From assembly GCF_003315795.1 (NCBI RefSeq), contig NZ_QMEY01000007.1:297777-361776 (forward strand): a stretch of 64,000 nucleotides of DNA, given 5' to 3'. This DNA comes from Spongiactinospora rosea (GTDB taxonomy: Bacteria; Actinomycetota; Actinomycetes; Streptosporangiales; Streptosporangiaceae). Of this stretch, positions 53,847 through 62,701 are shown in pieces. The notes under the pieces are model-generated. The model saw only the letters and a program-made list of their open reading frames with translations. It did not search any database and had not been told where the DNA came from. Positions within the stretch are counted from its first letter, which is position 1. The number at the start of each line of letters is the position of its first letter. The translations under genes and the position numbers were made by a program.

Positions 53847-55159
53847 CCCCCAAGACCCACGGCAAGCGCCTGCGCCTCCACCCGGCCGCGTGGCCCATCG
53901 CCGCGTTACTCATCGGCTACCCCCTCTGGTGGGCCCTCGGCTTCGGCGGCCTGTCGGTGATCGTCGTGGCGGGGCCGATGGCCGTCGTCCTGTGGCGGCG
54001 CAGGCCGATCAAGGTACCTCCGGGGTTCGGCCTGTGGCTGCTCCTCCTCGCCGGCCAGGCCCTCGGCGCGCTGATGCTCGCGGAAAACCCCCCCGGCACC
54101 TACGGTGACCTGACCCAGGGCAGGGTGCTCGGCCACCTCATGCGCCTGGCGCTCTGCGCCGCGCTCCTCATCGTCGTGCTCTACCTGGGCAACCTCACCC
54201 AGCGCGAGCTGCCGCAGCTCACCCTGGTCCGGATGCTCGGCGCGCTGTTCGTGGTCACCGTCGCCGGCGGCGTGCTGGGCCTGCTCGCCCCCGGCTTCCA
54301 GTTCACCTCCCCGGTCGAACTCGCGCTCCCCGACTGGGTCGGCGGCAACTCGTTCGTCAGTAACCTGATCCACCCCACCGCCGCACAGACCCAGAAGGTC
54401 CTCGGCCACGCCGCCCCCCGCCCCGAGGCCCCCTTCGAGTGGGCCAACGCCTGGGGCAGCAACCTGTCGGTGCTCGCCGTGTGGTTCGTGGTGGGCTGGT
54501 GGGTGTACGGCGGGGCCCGTCACCGGCTGGCCGTCGCGGGGGTGCTGGCGGTGGCCGCCGTACCGGTGGTCTACTCGCTCAACCGGGGCCTGTGGATCGG
54601 CATCGCCCTGGCCGCCCTCTACCTGGCCATGCGGCTCAGCGCCCGCGCCCGCATCGCGGTCTGCGTGGCCACGGCCGCCGGGGCGCTGCTCTTCCTGCAG
54701 AGCCCGCTGCAGGCCGTGGTCGTCCAGCGGTTGGACAACCCGCACAGCAACGACGTCCGTGCCTTCACCGTGTCCGCGACCATCGCCGCCGCCGCCCACT
54801 CGCCGATCATCGGCTACGGCAACACCCGCAACGCGCTGGGCAACCACCGTTCGATCACCACGGGCAAGACGCAGTGGTGCGACGAGTGCGGGCATCCCCC
54901 GCTCGGCAGCGACGGTCATCTGTGGCATCTGGCGCTCGCCCAGGGGTTCGTGGGGGCGGCGCTCTACATCGCGTTCTTCGGGGGCGCGGTGCTGCGGTGG
55001 TGGCGCGACCGGAGCCCGGTGGGCCTGGCCGGGGTGCTGATCATGCTGCTGGTGCTCTTCTACATGCTCATCTACGACGGCTACTTCACCCCCCTCGCGT
55101 TCTACATGATCTCGTTCGCCCTCCTGTGGAGAGGGTCCCTAGCCAAGGGGTCACCGTGA
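53843..55159 (+). CDS. Wzy/WaaL-like O-antigen polymerase or ligase
   Basis: A multi-span membrane protein of 438 residues with about 11-12 helices (for example WPIAALLIGYPLWWALGFGG; LALCAALLIVVLYLGNLTQR; GVLIMLLVLFYMLIYDGYFT). A large loop near residues 140-200 and the IIGYGNTRNALGNHRSITTG/HLWHLALAQGFVGAALYIAF region resemble O-antigen polymerase/ligase proteins. It would polymerise repeat units outside the membrane. The start GTG 53843 overlaps the chain-length gene (GTGA), and the stop overlaps the next gene the same way. Polymerase versus ligase cannot be decided by sequence. Confidence 0.85.
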   Translation: MTPKTHGKRLRLHPAAWPIAALLIGYPLWWALGFGGLSVIVVAGPMAVVLWRRRPIKVPPGFGLWLLLLAGQALGALMLAENPPGTYGDLTQGRVLGHLMRLALCAALLIVVLYLGNLTQRELPQLTLVRMLGALFVVTVAGGVLGLLAPGFQFTSPVELALPDWVGGNSFVSNLIHPTAAQTQKVLGHAAPRPEAPFEWANAWGSNLSVLAVWFVVGWWVYGGARHRLAVAGVLAVAAVPVVYSLNRGLWIGIALAALYLAMRLSARARIAVCVATAAGALLFLQSPLQAVVVQRLDNPHSNDVRAFTVSATIAAAAHSPIIGYGNTRNALGNHRSITTGKTQWCDECGHPPLGSDGHLWHLALAQGFVGAALYIAFFGGAVLRWWRDRSPVGLAGVLIMLLVLFYMLIYDGYFTPLAFYMISFALLWRGSLAKGSP

Positions 55160-56091
55160 ATGACGCTCGTGTCCGGGTGCGCTATCTCGACGAGACGGTA
55201 CGCCTGCTGTTCCCCAGGGACGACGACGGCGGCGACATGGCCGCGTACTCCCTCCTGCCGCACGCCCGGCTGCCCCGCAGGCTGGTCCGCCGCCGCTGGT
55301 GGCACCGCCCGCTGAGCAGGCCGGTCATGGTCCCGGCGGCCGGCGGCGGGTCGATCGAAGATCACCTGGGCGAGGTGCTGGGCATGCCGATCCGTACGGT
55401 CCTGCACGTACGCCCGGCCCGGCGCGCCAACCGCAAGCCCATTCTGTCCGCGTACGGGCCGGACGGGCTCGCCGCCTACGTCAAGATCGGCGACACCGAG
55501 CGCACCGCGAAGCTGGTCGGTGACGAGGCGCGGGCGTTGCGCCTGGTCGCCGACCTGCCGCTCAAGGTGGTGACCGCGCCGACCGTGCTGCACCACGGCA
55601 CCTGGCGGGGCCTCTCGGTGCTGGCGGTGTCGCCGCTGCCGGTGCCCCGCCGCCATCCCCGGGGCACGCGTTTCGCGGGTGACACGGTACGCGCCGCCGT
55701 ACGCGAGATCGCCGAGCTGTGCCCCGGCGAACCGTACGCCTGGCACGGCGACCTCACCCCCTGGAACATGGCGCCCGCGCCGGACGGGCGGATGCTGGTG
55801 TGGGACTGGGAGCGGTTCGCGACCGGGGTGCCGCTGGGGTTCGACGCGGTGCACTTCTTCCTGCACCGGGCGCTGCGGCGGATGCGTCCGGCGCTCGCGG
55901 CCCGGGCCTGCCTGGCGCAGGCGACGGGCGTGCTCGCCCCGTACGGCCTGTCCTCCGCCGAGGCCCGGCTGACCGTGCTGCGCTACCTGATCGCGCTCGC
56001 CGACCGGCACGCCGCTGACGGGCACGAACCGCTCGGGCCGCCCGCGATTTGGCTGTCGCCGCTCATCGACCACGCGGAGCCGATCCTTTGA
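55156..56091 (+). CDS. Aminoglycoside-phosphotransferase-like kinase
   Basis: A small-molecule or protein kinase of the APH/choline kinase fold. The catalytic loop is WHGDLTPWNMAPA with Asp199 and Asn204, followed by MLVWDWERFATG with the metal-binding Asp. The N-lobe has GLAAYVKIGDTERTAKLVGD, with a probable ATP-binding Lys. Length 311 is normal. The start GTG 55156 overlaps the previous stop (GTGA), and the stop overlaps the next gene (TTGA). In this operon it might phosphorylate a sugar, a carrier or a glycan; no known exopolysaccharide pathway needs such a kinase at this place, so it is an interesting unknown. Confidence 0.82.
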   Translation: MNDARVRVRYLDETVRLLFPRDDDGGDMAAYSLLPHARLPRRLVRRRWWHRPLSRPVMVPAAGGGSIEDHLGEVLGMPIRTVLHVRPARRANRKPILSAYGPDGLAAYVKIGDTERTAKLVGDEARALRLVADLPLKVVTAPTVLHHGTWRGLSVLAVSPLPVPRRHPRGTRFAGDTVRAAVREIAELCPGEPYAWHGDLTPWNMAPAPDGRMLVWDWERFATGVPLGFDAVHFFLHRALRRMRPALAARACLAQATGVLAPYGLSSAEARLTVLRYLIALADRHAADGHEPLGPPAIWLSPLIDHAEPIL

Positions 56092-56999
56092 GCCACCGGC
56101 ACGCCGTGCCGGGGGCCATCGCGCGTACGCTCACCGGCTCACTCGGACACTCGCTCAAGTGCTCCGCGCACGCGGTGTCGCTGGTCACGGGCAGGCTCAC
56201 CGCCGGTCACCGGGTGCTGCCCGGCTTCCTGATCATCGGGGCGCAGCGCTGCGGCACGACCTCCCTGTACCGGGCGCTGTCCCAGCACCCCCTGGTGCTC
56301 AAGCCGGTGCTCCGCAAGGGCGTCCACTACTTCGACATGGCGTATGAGCATGAGATGCGGTGGTATCGCGCTCATTTCCCGCTTCGCGCCACGGCGGCAC
56401 GTCTGCACCGGATGTACGGACACCGGCCGGTCGCGTTTGAGTCGTCGCCCTACTACCTGTTCCACCCACTGGCGGCGGCCCGGATCGCCAAGGAACTGCC
56501 CGGGGTGAAGCTGATCGTCCTGGTCCGCGATCCGGTCGAACGCGCCTATTCCGCCCACGCGCACGAGCTGGCCCGGGGGTACGAGCGCGAGCCCTGCTTC
56601 GAGCGCGCGGTGCTCCTGGAGGACGAACGCCTGGCGGGCGAACCCGAACGGCTGTCCGCCGACCCCCGGGCCGGCAGCCACGCCCACCGCCACCACGCGT
56701 ACCTGGCCAGGGGCCGCTACGCCGAACAACTCGCCCGGATCGAGCCGCTGGTCGGCCGCGATCACCTGCTGGTGGTGGACAGCCACCGATTCTTCACCTC
56801 CCCGGCGGCCGTCTACGCGGAGGTGCTGCGGTTCCTCGGCCTGCCGGAGCTGACCGTGCCGGGGTTCGCCTGCCACAACGCGCGCCCGCGCGCCGCCCCG
56901 ATGCCGGCCCGGCTGCGCCGCCGCCTCGCCGCCCACTTCGAGCCCTGGGACTCCCGCCTCACGCCCTGGCTGGGCCATCCCCCCTCATGGCTCCGGTGA
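56088..56999 (+). CDS. Sulfotransferase, first of three
   Basis: A PAPS-dependent sulfotransferase. The 5'-phosphosulfate loop is FLIIGAQRCGTTSLYRALSQ (residues about 48-65), and the 3'-phosphate site is LIVLVRDPVERAYSAHAHEL. The fold is that of carbohydrate (heparan-type) sulfotransferases, with the motif VAFESSPYYLFHPLAAARIA between. The start is TTG 56088, which overlaps the kinase stop and has GGAG 9 bp upstream; GTG 56106 is an alternative. It probably sulfates a sugar of the exopolysaccharide. Length 303 is normal. Confidence 0.9.
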   Translation: MSHRHAVPGAIARTLTGSLGHSLKCSAHAVSLVTGRLTAGHRVLPGFLIIGAQRCGTTSLYRALSQHPLVLKPVLRKGVHYFDMAYEHEMRWYRAHFPLRATAARLHRMYGHRPVAFESSPYYLFHPLAAARIAKELPGVKLIVLVRDPVERAYSAHAHELARGYEREPCFERAVLLEDERLAGEPERLSADPRAGSHAHRHHAYLARGRYAEQLARIEPLVGRDHLLVVDSHRFFTSPAAVYAEVLRFLGLPELTVPGFACHNARPRAAPMPARLRRRLAAHFEPWDSRLTPWLGHPPSWLR

Positions 57000-58429
57000 C
57001 CGCGCCGGGACGTTCGCTGGCGTCCGTGGCCAGAGGCGGGGTGCTGGGCCTTGCGGGGGCGGGGGCGGGGGCGGCGGCGCAGGTGGCGCTGGTCCTGGTG
57101 GTGACCCGGTCGTTCCCGCCCGCCACGGCGGGCGCGCTGTTCACCGCGATGGCCCTGTGCCTGATGACGGCCGGGGTCGTACGGCTGGACGCGAGCAACG
57201 GCCTGGTCCACGCGCTGGCCCACCACTCCTCAGGTGCCGAGCGCGCCCCCATGTCCGCTTATGTCCGGGCAGCGGGGTATCCGGTGATCGCCCTCTCCAC
57301 GGTCACCGGAGTCGCCGTGTACCTTCTCGCGCCCACCGTCGCCGACGTCACCGGCGTACCGGGCGAGTGGGTCCGGCTGCTGGCCCTCGCGCTGCCGTTC
57401 ATCGCCTGCGCGGACGTCCTCGTGGCGGCGACCAGGGGGCTCGGGGCGATGGGCCCGACCACGTACCTCCTCGGGGTGGTTCAGCCGCTCACCCAGCTCA
57501 CCCTGATCTGCCTGGCCACCATCGCCGGTTCGGCGTCCGCGCTGCCTCTAGCCTGGGCCCTGCCGTACGTACCGGTCCTGGCCCTGGCCGCCCTCTGGCT
57601 GTACCGCCACACCCCACCGGCGGTGGTCGCCAGGACCGAAGCCCGGTACATGCTGGGAGCCGAGCATCGGCAGACCGGGCCCGGCACGCCACCCGAGGCC
57701 GTAGGCGGCCCCGGGCCGGGGGCCGACGAGCGTGCGCGGCACACCCGCCACGCCGCAGCCGAACTCTGGCGGCACACCGGCCCCCGGGCGGCGGCCGGGG
57801 GGATCCAGGCGGTGTTCCAGCGGCTGGACATCGTGATCGTGGCGGTGCTCGCCGGGCCGGTCGAGGCGGCCTGCTACACGGCGGCGACCCGCTTCAAGCT
57901 GATCGGCCAGCTCACCGCCCAGGGGCTCGCGCACGCCGTCCAGCCCCGGCTCGTCCGCGCCCTGACCGGCCACGACCTGCACACCGCGCGACGCCTCTAC
58001 CAGGTGACCACGCTGTGGCTGGTCGCGTTGACCTGGCCGGTGTGGATCGCCTACGCGGCGCTCGCGCCGTGGCTCCCGGCGCTGCTCGGCGCCGCCTACG
58101 AGCGGGGCGCGCAGGTGGCCGTCGTACTGGCCGTGACCATGATGATCGCCTCGGCGTGCGGGATGGCGGACCTCGCCCTGATCGCCGCCGGACACACCAC
58201 CACAAGCCTGGCGAACACCACCATCGCCATCACCGTGACCGTGGCCGCCGACATCGCCCTCGTACCCGCGCACGGGGCGCTGGGCGCGGCGCTCGGCTGG
58301 TCGGCCGGAGTACTCGTGAAGAACCTGCTGCCCCTGTTCCACCTGCACCGCAAGTACCGGCTGCGCCCCTTCGGCCGGCACACCCCGGCCGCCCTGCGCC
58401 CCCGCACCTGGCACGAGGGCGCGGCATGA
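56987..58429 (+). CDS. Wzx-like polysaccharide flippase (MATE/MVF superfamily)
   Basis: A 480-residue, 12-14-helix membrane protein with an RSLASVARGGVLGLAGAGAG start and a FQRLDIVIVAVLAGPVEAAC segment typical of polysaccharide transporters of the MVF superfamily. A hydrophilic loop (about residues 215-260) separates the two halves. It would flip lipid-linked repeat units across the membrane before Wzy action. ATG 56987 overlaps the previous gene by 13 bp. GTG 56996 would give a 4-bp GTGA overlap like the other junctions and may be the real start. Confidence 0.85.
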   Translation: MAPVTAPGRSLASVARGGVLGLAGAGAGAAAQVALVLVVTRSFPPATAGALFTAMALCLMTAGVVRLDASNGLVHALAHHSSGAERAPMSAYVRAAGYPVIALSTVTGVAVYLLAPTVADVTGVPGEWVRLLALALPFIACADVLVAATRGLGAMGPTTYLLGVVQPLTQLTLICLATIAGSASALPLAWALPYVPVLALAALWLYRHTPPAVVARTEARYMLGAEHRQTGPGTPPEAVGGPGPGADERARHTRHAAAELWRHTGPRAAAGGIQAVFQRLDIVIVAVLAGPVEAACYTAATRFKLIGQLTAQGLAHAVQPRLVRALTGHDLHTARRLYQVTTLWLVALTWPVWIAYAALAPWLPALLGAAYERGAQVAVVLAVTMMIASACGMADLALIAAGHTTTSLANTTIAITVTVAADIALVPAHGALGAALGWSAGVLVKNLLPLFHLHRKYRLRPFGRHTPAALRPRTWHEGAA

Positions 58430-59337
58430 GCGCGCCCATCCTGGTCACCGGCCTGCCGCGCAGCGGCACGAGCTGGACCGGCCGGATGCTCACGGCGGGC
58501 GGCGGGCTGGTCTACGTCAACGAGCCGCTGAACCCGCAGCACCCGCCCGGCCGCTGCCCCGGCGTGCTGAACGCCGAGGTCACCCACCGCTTCCAGTACA
58601 TCTGCCGGGACAACGAGGACACCTGGCTGCCCGCGTTCCGCGACACCGTGGCGCTGCGCTACCGGTTCGCCGCCGAACTCCGCCGCAACCGCTCGCCGTA
58701 CGACCTCGCCAGGCTCATCCGCTACGGCACCGCGTTCACCGCCGGCCGGCTGCGACACGCCCGGGCCCTGCTCGACGATCCGTTCGCGGTGCTATCGGCG
58801 GGCTGGTTCGCCGACCGGCTCGGCTGCCGGGTGATCGTACTGCGCCGCGACCCGGTGTCCTTCGTGGCGAGCTGGCAGCGGCTCGGCTGGACCATCCACT
58901 TCCGCGACCTGCTGGACCAGCCGCTACTCGTCCGCGACCACCCCGAGGTCGCAGAGCTGAGCGCCCTCGCCGACTCCACCGGCCGGATCACCAAGGCCGC
59001 CACCCTGTGGCGGCTCACCGCCACCATCACGGCCCGCCTCGCGTCCCAGCACCCGGGCATCCAGGTCGTCCAGTACGAGGACCTGGCCAGAGACCCCCTC
59101 GGCGGCTTCCACACCCTCTACGACCGGACCGGCCTGAACTGGTCCCCCCGCGCCGAAAAACGCATCACCCAAGCCTGCACCGCCCCCATCACCGGCCCCC
59201 AATCCCCCTTCGCCTGGAGCGGCCTCTCCCTGTCCCGCACCGCCTACCGCCGCACGAACTCCCACGCCGCCGCCCACCTCCCCCCCAACGGCCTGACCCC
59301 CACCGACATCACCCACATCCGCACCCTCTGCTCCTGA
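58426..59337 (+). CDS. Sulfotransferase, second of three
   Basis: A PAPS-dependent sulfotransferase with the 5'-loop VTGLPRSGTSWTGRML at residues 7-22 and the 3'-site CRVIVLRRDPVSFVASWQRL. VQYEDLARDPLGGFHTLYDR is a further conserved block. It is distinct in sequence from the first enzyme, so the two probably act on different positions or sugars. The start ATG 58426 overlaps the flippase stop (ATGA). It is the last gene of the plus-strand operon. No terminator with a T-run follows; the gap to the convergent operon is 177 bp. Confidence 0.9.
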   Translation: MSAPILVTGLPRSGTSWTGRMLTAGGGLVYVNEPLNPQHPPGRCPGVLNAEVTHRFQYICRDNEDTWLPAFRDTVALRYRFAAELRRNRSPYDLARLIRYGTAFTAGRLRHARALLDDPFAVLSAGWFADRLGCRVIVLRRDPVSFVASWQRLGWTIHFRDLLDQPLLVRDHPEVAELSALADSTGRITKAATLWRLTATITARLASQHPGIQVVQYEDLARDPLGGFHTLYDRTGLNWSPRAEKRITQACTAPITGPQSPFAWSGLSLSRTAYRRTNSHAAAHLPPNGLTPTDITHIRTLCS

Positions 59338-59514
59338 CCACCCACCAGATCGCAACGACCCCAGCACCAAATCCCAACGACGACCGGCGTACGTCCCCTG
59401 AGCACAAGCGCTCTCGGGCACCGACCACCGCACACCCACAGAACACCCCGAACCCCGATGAGCAGATGACGCCCAGGCAGGCCCCCCGAAGCCCGCCGTC
59501 GGTCGAGTGGGTGG

Positions 59515-60348
59515 TCAGCTGGTGAGCCCGCCGGAAGTGTGGCGTCGGAAGATTCTGCGGGCCGCGCATGTGGTGAGCAGGCGGGCCGCGAACGGCAGGT
59601 CGTGGATCAGGTAGCGGCGGGCCAGGCGCACAGGCTCCTTGATGAGCCGGTGCAGCCACTCCAGCCCCGCGTGGCGCATCCAGTCCGGCGCTCGCCGGGC
59701 CGCGCCCGCCGCGAAGGTGACCGCCGCGCCGCAGCCGATGAACCACGCGTCAGGCAGGTCGGCGCGCAGGCCCGCGATCAGGCGGTCCTGTTTGGGAAAG
59801 CCCAGCCCGACGAACACCAGTCGCGGCCCCGCCGCGACCACCTCGCGTTTGACCCGCGCCCATTCCGCCGCCGACGACTCGAACCCGAACGGCGGCGCAG
59901 AAGCCCCCGCCACCGTCAGCCCCGGGCTGCGCGCCGCCAGCGCCTGGGCGGCCAGCTCAGGCACCCCCGAAGGCCCGCCGAGCAGGTAGATCGGCATGCC
60001 CTCGCGGGCCGCCGCCGCCGACAGCGACCAGATCAGGTCGGCGCCCGCGACCCGGCGCGGCACCGGCGTGCCGAGCAGCTTGGACGCCCACACCAGTGGC
60101 ATGCCATCGGCCACCGCGATGTCCGCGGAGGCCACCAGCGCCGCGATCTCCTTGTCCCGGCGCGCCGCCCGGCAGATGTCGACATTGGGGGTGACGATGT
60201 GACCGCCGTGCCCCGTCCGGAACGCCTGTACGACGCGTTCGACGACCTCGCCTTCGGTGAGCGGGTCGAACGCGACCCGTCCCACCACCACACGACCGGC
60301 GGAAGCAGCAGAGGAACCCGAGGAACGCTCGGGTAAGTGGCCGCTCAT
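59515..60348 (-). CDS. WecG/TagA/CpsF family glycosyltransferase
   Basis: A GT26-type transferase that adds a sugar (often N-acetyl-mannosamine or its uronate) to a lipid-linked intermediate. Core motifs: VTPNVDICRAARRDKEIAAL, VADGMPLVWASKLLGTPVPR, VAGADLIWSLSAAAAREGMP, IYLLGGPSGVPELAAQALAA and RLVFVGLGFPKQDRLIAGLR. The start ATG 60348 overlaps the GT2 gene stop by 4 bp; the longer open frame to 60480 is rejected. Length 277 is normal. In the exopolysaccharide locus it could add an early sugar on the polyprenyl carrier. Confidence 0.92.
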   Translation of the reverse strand: MSGHLPERSSGSSAASAGRVVVGRVAFDPLTEGEVVERVVQAFRTGHGGHIVTPNVDICRAARRDKEIAALVASADIAVADGMPLVWASKLLGTPVPRRVAGADLIWSLSAAAAREGMPIYLLGGPSGVPELAAQALAARSPGLTVAGASAPPFGFESSAAEWARVKREVVAAGPRLVFVGLGFPKQDRLIAGLRADLPDAWFIGCGAAVTFAAGAARRAPDWMRHAGLEWLHRLIKEPVRLARRYLIHDLPFAARLLTTCAARRIFRRHTSGGLTS

Positions 60349-61271
60349 ATGCCCCGGCCCCACGTGTGCAGCCGGTGCAGAACCGTGTGCGCCGACACCA
60401 GACCGGCGGCGACGATGAGGGCCAGTGCGGCACGCGGCTCGGCGAGCCGGGCGGCCGAGGCGCGCAGAGCCCACCTGCACGCCTCACGGCGATGGCCGAG
60501 CGCCGCGTGGGCGAACGCGAGCTGGCCGTAGATCCGTGCCGCGCCGCGTGGATCTACGGCCAGCTCCTGGTGCCGGGCGAGCATCCACTGCAGCCCGGCG
60601 ATCCGGTCCGCCCACTGGGCGATGTAGTCGGAGACGCCCCAATGGACTCTGACCAGGGGCTGATCGACGTGGGCGATCGGGTGCCGCTTGGCCGCGCGCA
60701 GCGCGAAATCCCAGTCTTCGTTCTGACCGCCTGGGGCGCTTTCGTCGACCCGCAGGGCGGCTTCGCGGCGGAACATGAAAGTAGAGGAATGCACCATGAC
60801 CATCCGGGACCTCATGAGGTGAGCGGGTGTGATCGTGTCGGTGCCTGCCAGTCGCACGGTGCGGCGCGTGCCGTACTCGACCTCGATGCCGCAACTGGCG
60901 AACTCGGCGGCGGGACTCCCGGCGAGCGCCGCCGCCTGGGCGGCGAGCTTGCCGGGGAGCCACTCGTCGTCGTCATCGCAGAACGCCACGAGATCGGTGT
61001 GGAGTGCGGCGATGCCGGTATTGCGCGCTCCGGGGAGACCCGGGCGTCCCTCGTTGGGGAGCACCCGGAGATCGGCCCCGGTCTCGGACACGATCCCGGC
61101 CAGTTGGCCGGCCACCGTGACCACGAGCTCATGGCCGCCATCTGCCACCACGACGACTCGGACCGCTCCCGGATAGTCCTGCCGGACGGCCGCCAGGGTC
61201 GCGGCGCGCAGCGACTTCGGCCGCCTGCCGCGGGTCGCGATCACCACTCCGACCGATGGGGGCGGCGTCAT
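60345..61271 (-). CDS. Family 2 glycosyltransferase
   Basis: A GT-A fold glycosyltransferase. The nucleotide-sugar site is VGVVIATRGRRPKSLRAATL, RNTGIAALHTDLVAFCDDDD supplies the DxD metal motif, and GGQNEDWDFALRAAKRHPI is the acceptor-side acidic motif. The last 90 residues are helical (an added C-terminal part, LAFAHAALGHRREACRWALR). Both gene ends overlap their neighbours by 4 bp, so it is coupled to the sulfotransferase before it and the WecG-like gene after it. Donor and acceptor sugars are unknown. Confidence 0.92.
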   Translation of the reverse strand: MTPPPSVGVVIATRGRRPKSLRAATLAAVRQDYPGAVRVVVVADGGHELVVTVAGQLAGIVSETGADLRVLPNEGRPGLPGARNTGIAALHTDLVAFCDDDDEWLPGKLAAQAAALAGSPAAEFASCGIEVEYGTRRTVRLAGTDTITPAHLMRSRMVMVHSSTFMFRREAALRVDESAPGGQNEDWDFALRAAKRHPIAHVDQPLVRVHWGVSDYIAQWADRIAGLQWMLARHQELAVDPRGAARIYGQLAFAHAALGHRREACRWALRASAARLAEPRAALALIVAAGLVSAHTVLHRLHTWGRGI

Positions 61272-62200
61272 GCGGCCGCCCTCGCGCGGTAGCCGTACTG
61301 GAGCATGAGCGGCAGCGTCAGCGCGGTCACCAGGAGCCGCTGACCGCAGGGCAGCGCCTGCCGCCAGTTGTCGTCGCGGACCAGCTCCACCGTGCCGGAG
61401 GTGAACCGCATCGGATTGCCGGACGCGGTGTGCGCGGTGGTCAGGTGGACCTGGCGGTCGGTCAGGAAGTCGAGCCGGGGCGCCAGGTCGAGGCGGGTGA
61501 GCAGGCGGGCGAAGACGGTGCGCGGCGAATCGAGCAGGTCCTCATAACGGACTCTGGTCACCGGCACTCCCTTCCCCGCGAGCAGCTCAAGTGCGAGGTT
61601 TTGCGTGGTCCAGTGCGCGGCGGTGCGGGCCGGTGACCAGCGAGGCATCGGGGTGCCGTCTTCCGGCCTGATGATCCGCCTTTGCCATGAGTGTGCCACG
61701 GCCCGGGGGTCGCGTACCAGATGCACGACATGGACCGGTACACCGGCCGCGGCCAGGCAGAACGCCAGCGATGCGTGCTTGCTCGAATCGACCACCACGG
61801 GACTGTCCGCGACCTCGCCCGCCGCCGCGTAGAGGCGGTGATAGACGCTCACGTATTCGACCAGCTCGATGGTCAGCCGCGGCGGAATCCGGCGGGTGCG
61901 ATCGACTCTCTGGCGCAGCTCGATCATGCGCTCGGCCAGCTCCGGGGCCCATCCACCGAAGGCCAGTCGCCCGACCTCCACCCAGAACCCGCACTCCGGC
62001 AACGGAACCCCGCACCCACACGGCTCCCCATCGATCAACCCCCGCGCCCACAGATGCACGACCTCACCGAGCGGCACCACCCCCGGCACCTCTCCCAGCA
62101 ATCGCTCCAAGAGCGTGCTGCCACTTCGGCCAAGCCCGCCCAAGAAGATCACCCGAGCGGGTGGCGGGCATTGGCCCACGTAACGAACCCCCCAAATCAT
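61268..62200 (-). CDS. Sulfotransferase, third of three
   Basis: A PAPS-dependent sulfotransferase with the 5'-loop IFLGGLGRSGSTLLERLLGE and the 3'-site HVVHLVRDPRAVAHSWQRRI. VVDSSKHASLAFCLAAAG and TRVRYEDLLDSPRTVFARLL are further family blocks. ATG 62200 is preferred because a TAGAAT box at 62218-62223 lies just before it; GTG 62215 is in the same frame but too close to that box. The stop overlaps the GT2 gene by 4 bp, so this is the first gene of the minus-strand operon. An acceptor has to be assumed. Confidence 0.9.
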   Translation of the reverse strand: MIWGVRYVGQCPPPARVIFLGGLGRSGSTLLERLLGEVPGVVPLGEVVHLWARGLIDGEPCGCGVPLPECGFWVEVGRLAFGGWAPELAERMIELRQRVDRTRRIPPRLTIELVEYVSVYHRLYAAAGEVADSPVVVDSSKHASLAFCLAAAGVPVHVVHLVRDPRAVAHSWQRRIIRPEDGTPMPRWSPARTAAHWTTQNLALELLAGKGVPVTRVRYEDLLDSPRTVFARLLTRLDLAPRLDFLTDRQVHLTTAHTASGNPMRFTSGTVELVRDDNWRQALPCGQRLLVTALTLPLMLQYGYRARAAA

Positions 62201-62278
62201 CGCTACTTGCTGCACTCATTCTAACACACAGAGTAATCGGCCGACATGGCGGCATCCAAAGAGCCGTCAAGGCTTCAA

Positions 62279-62317
62279 GGATTCAGGGTGTTGTGAATTC
62301 AAGAACTGCTGTACTGT
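62279..62317 (+). promoter_or_regulatory. Promoter and candidate operator of the CmtR-like regulator
   Basis: TACTGT at 62312-62317 ends 7 nt before ATG 62325 (leaderless geometry), and TTGTGA at 62291 may be the -35 box. An imperfect inverted repeat GGATTCA/TGAATTC at about 62279-62299 overlaps it and is a candidate site for the metal regulator. Confidence 0.5.
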
Positions 62318-62324
62318 TGCCGAT

Positions 62325-62663
62325 ATGGTGACCACGGCCACGGGCATCGAAGTACTCGCCAGGTTCGGGCGGGCGCTCGCCGACCCGATCCGCTGCCGCG
62401 TTCTCGTCGCGTTGCGCGAGGCCCCGGCCCATCCCGCCGACCTGGCCGAACTGCTCGGCATCTCCCGCACCCGGCTGTCCAACCACCTGGCCTGCCTGCG
62501 CGACTGCGGCCTGGTGGTCGCCGTCCCGGTCGGCAGGCGTACCCGCTACGAACTGGCCGACCCACGCCTCGGGCACGCGCTCGACGACCTGCTGGCCGCG
62601 GTCGTCGCCGTGGCCACCGACCGCACCTGCCTCGACGCCGACGAACAGAACTGCTGCACCTGA
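62325..62663 (+). CDS. cmtR: CmtR-like ArsR-family metal sensor
   Basis: A winged-helix ArsR/SmtB repressor. Cysteines fall at residues 57, 61 and 102 (NHLACLRDCGLVV; TDRTCLDADEQ), the same positions as the Cd(II)/Pb(II) ligands Cys57, Cys61 and Cys102 of mycobacterial CmtR. The body also matches that protein closely (LARFGRALADPIRCRVLVAL). The C-terminus ends with an extra Cys pair (NCC). It should repress its own operon until it binds Cd or Pb. The leaderless start ATG 62325 follows TACTGT. The next gene, a cation transporter, is a natural target. Confidence 0.92.
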   Translation: MVTTATGIEVLARFGRALADPIRCRVLVALREAPAHPADLAELLGISRTRLSNHLACLRDCGLVVAVPVGRRTRYELADPRLGHALDDLLAAVVAVATDRTCLDADEQNCCT

Positions 62664-62685
62664 CCCTTGTCCCGTCCTGCCCGTC

Positions 62686-62701
62686 AGAGAGGACACTCTC
62701 T
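62686..62701 (+). promoter_or_regulatory. Hairpin covering the ribosome site of the transporter gene
   Basis: AGAGAG-GACA-CTCTCT forms a perfect 6-bp stem immediately before ATG 62702, and the GAGAGG ribosome site lies in its 5' arm and loop. It may limit translation unless opened, for instance by a ribosome coming from the regulator gene (38 bp upstream). Confidence 0.5.
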
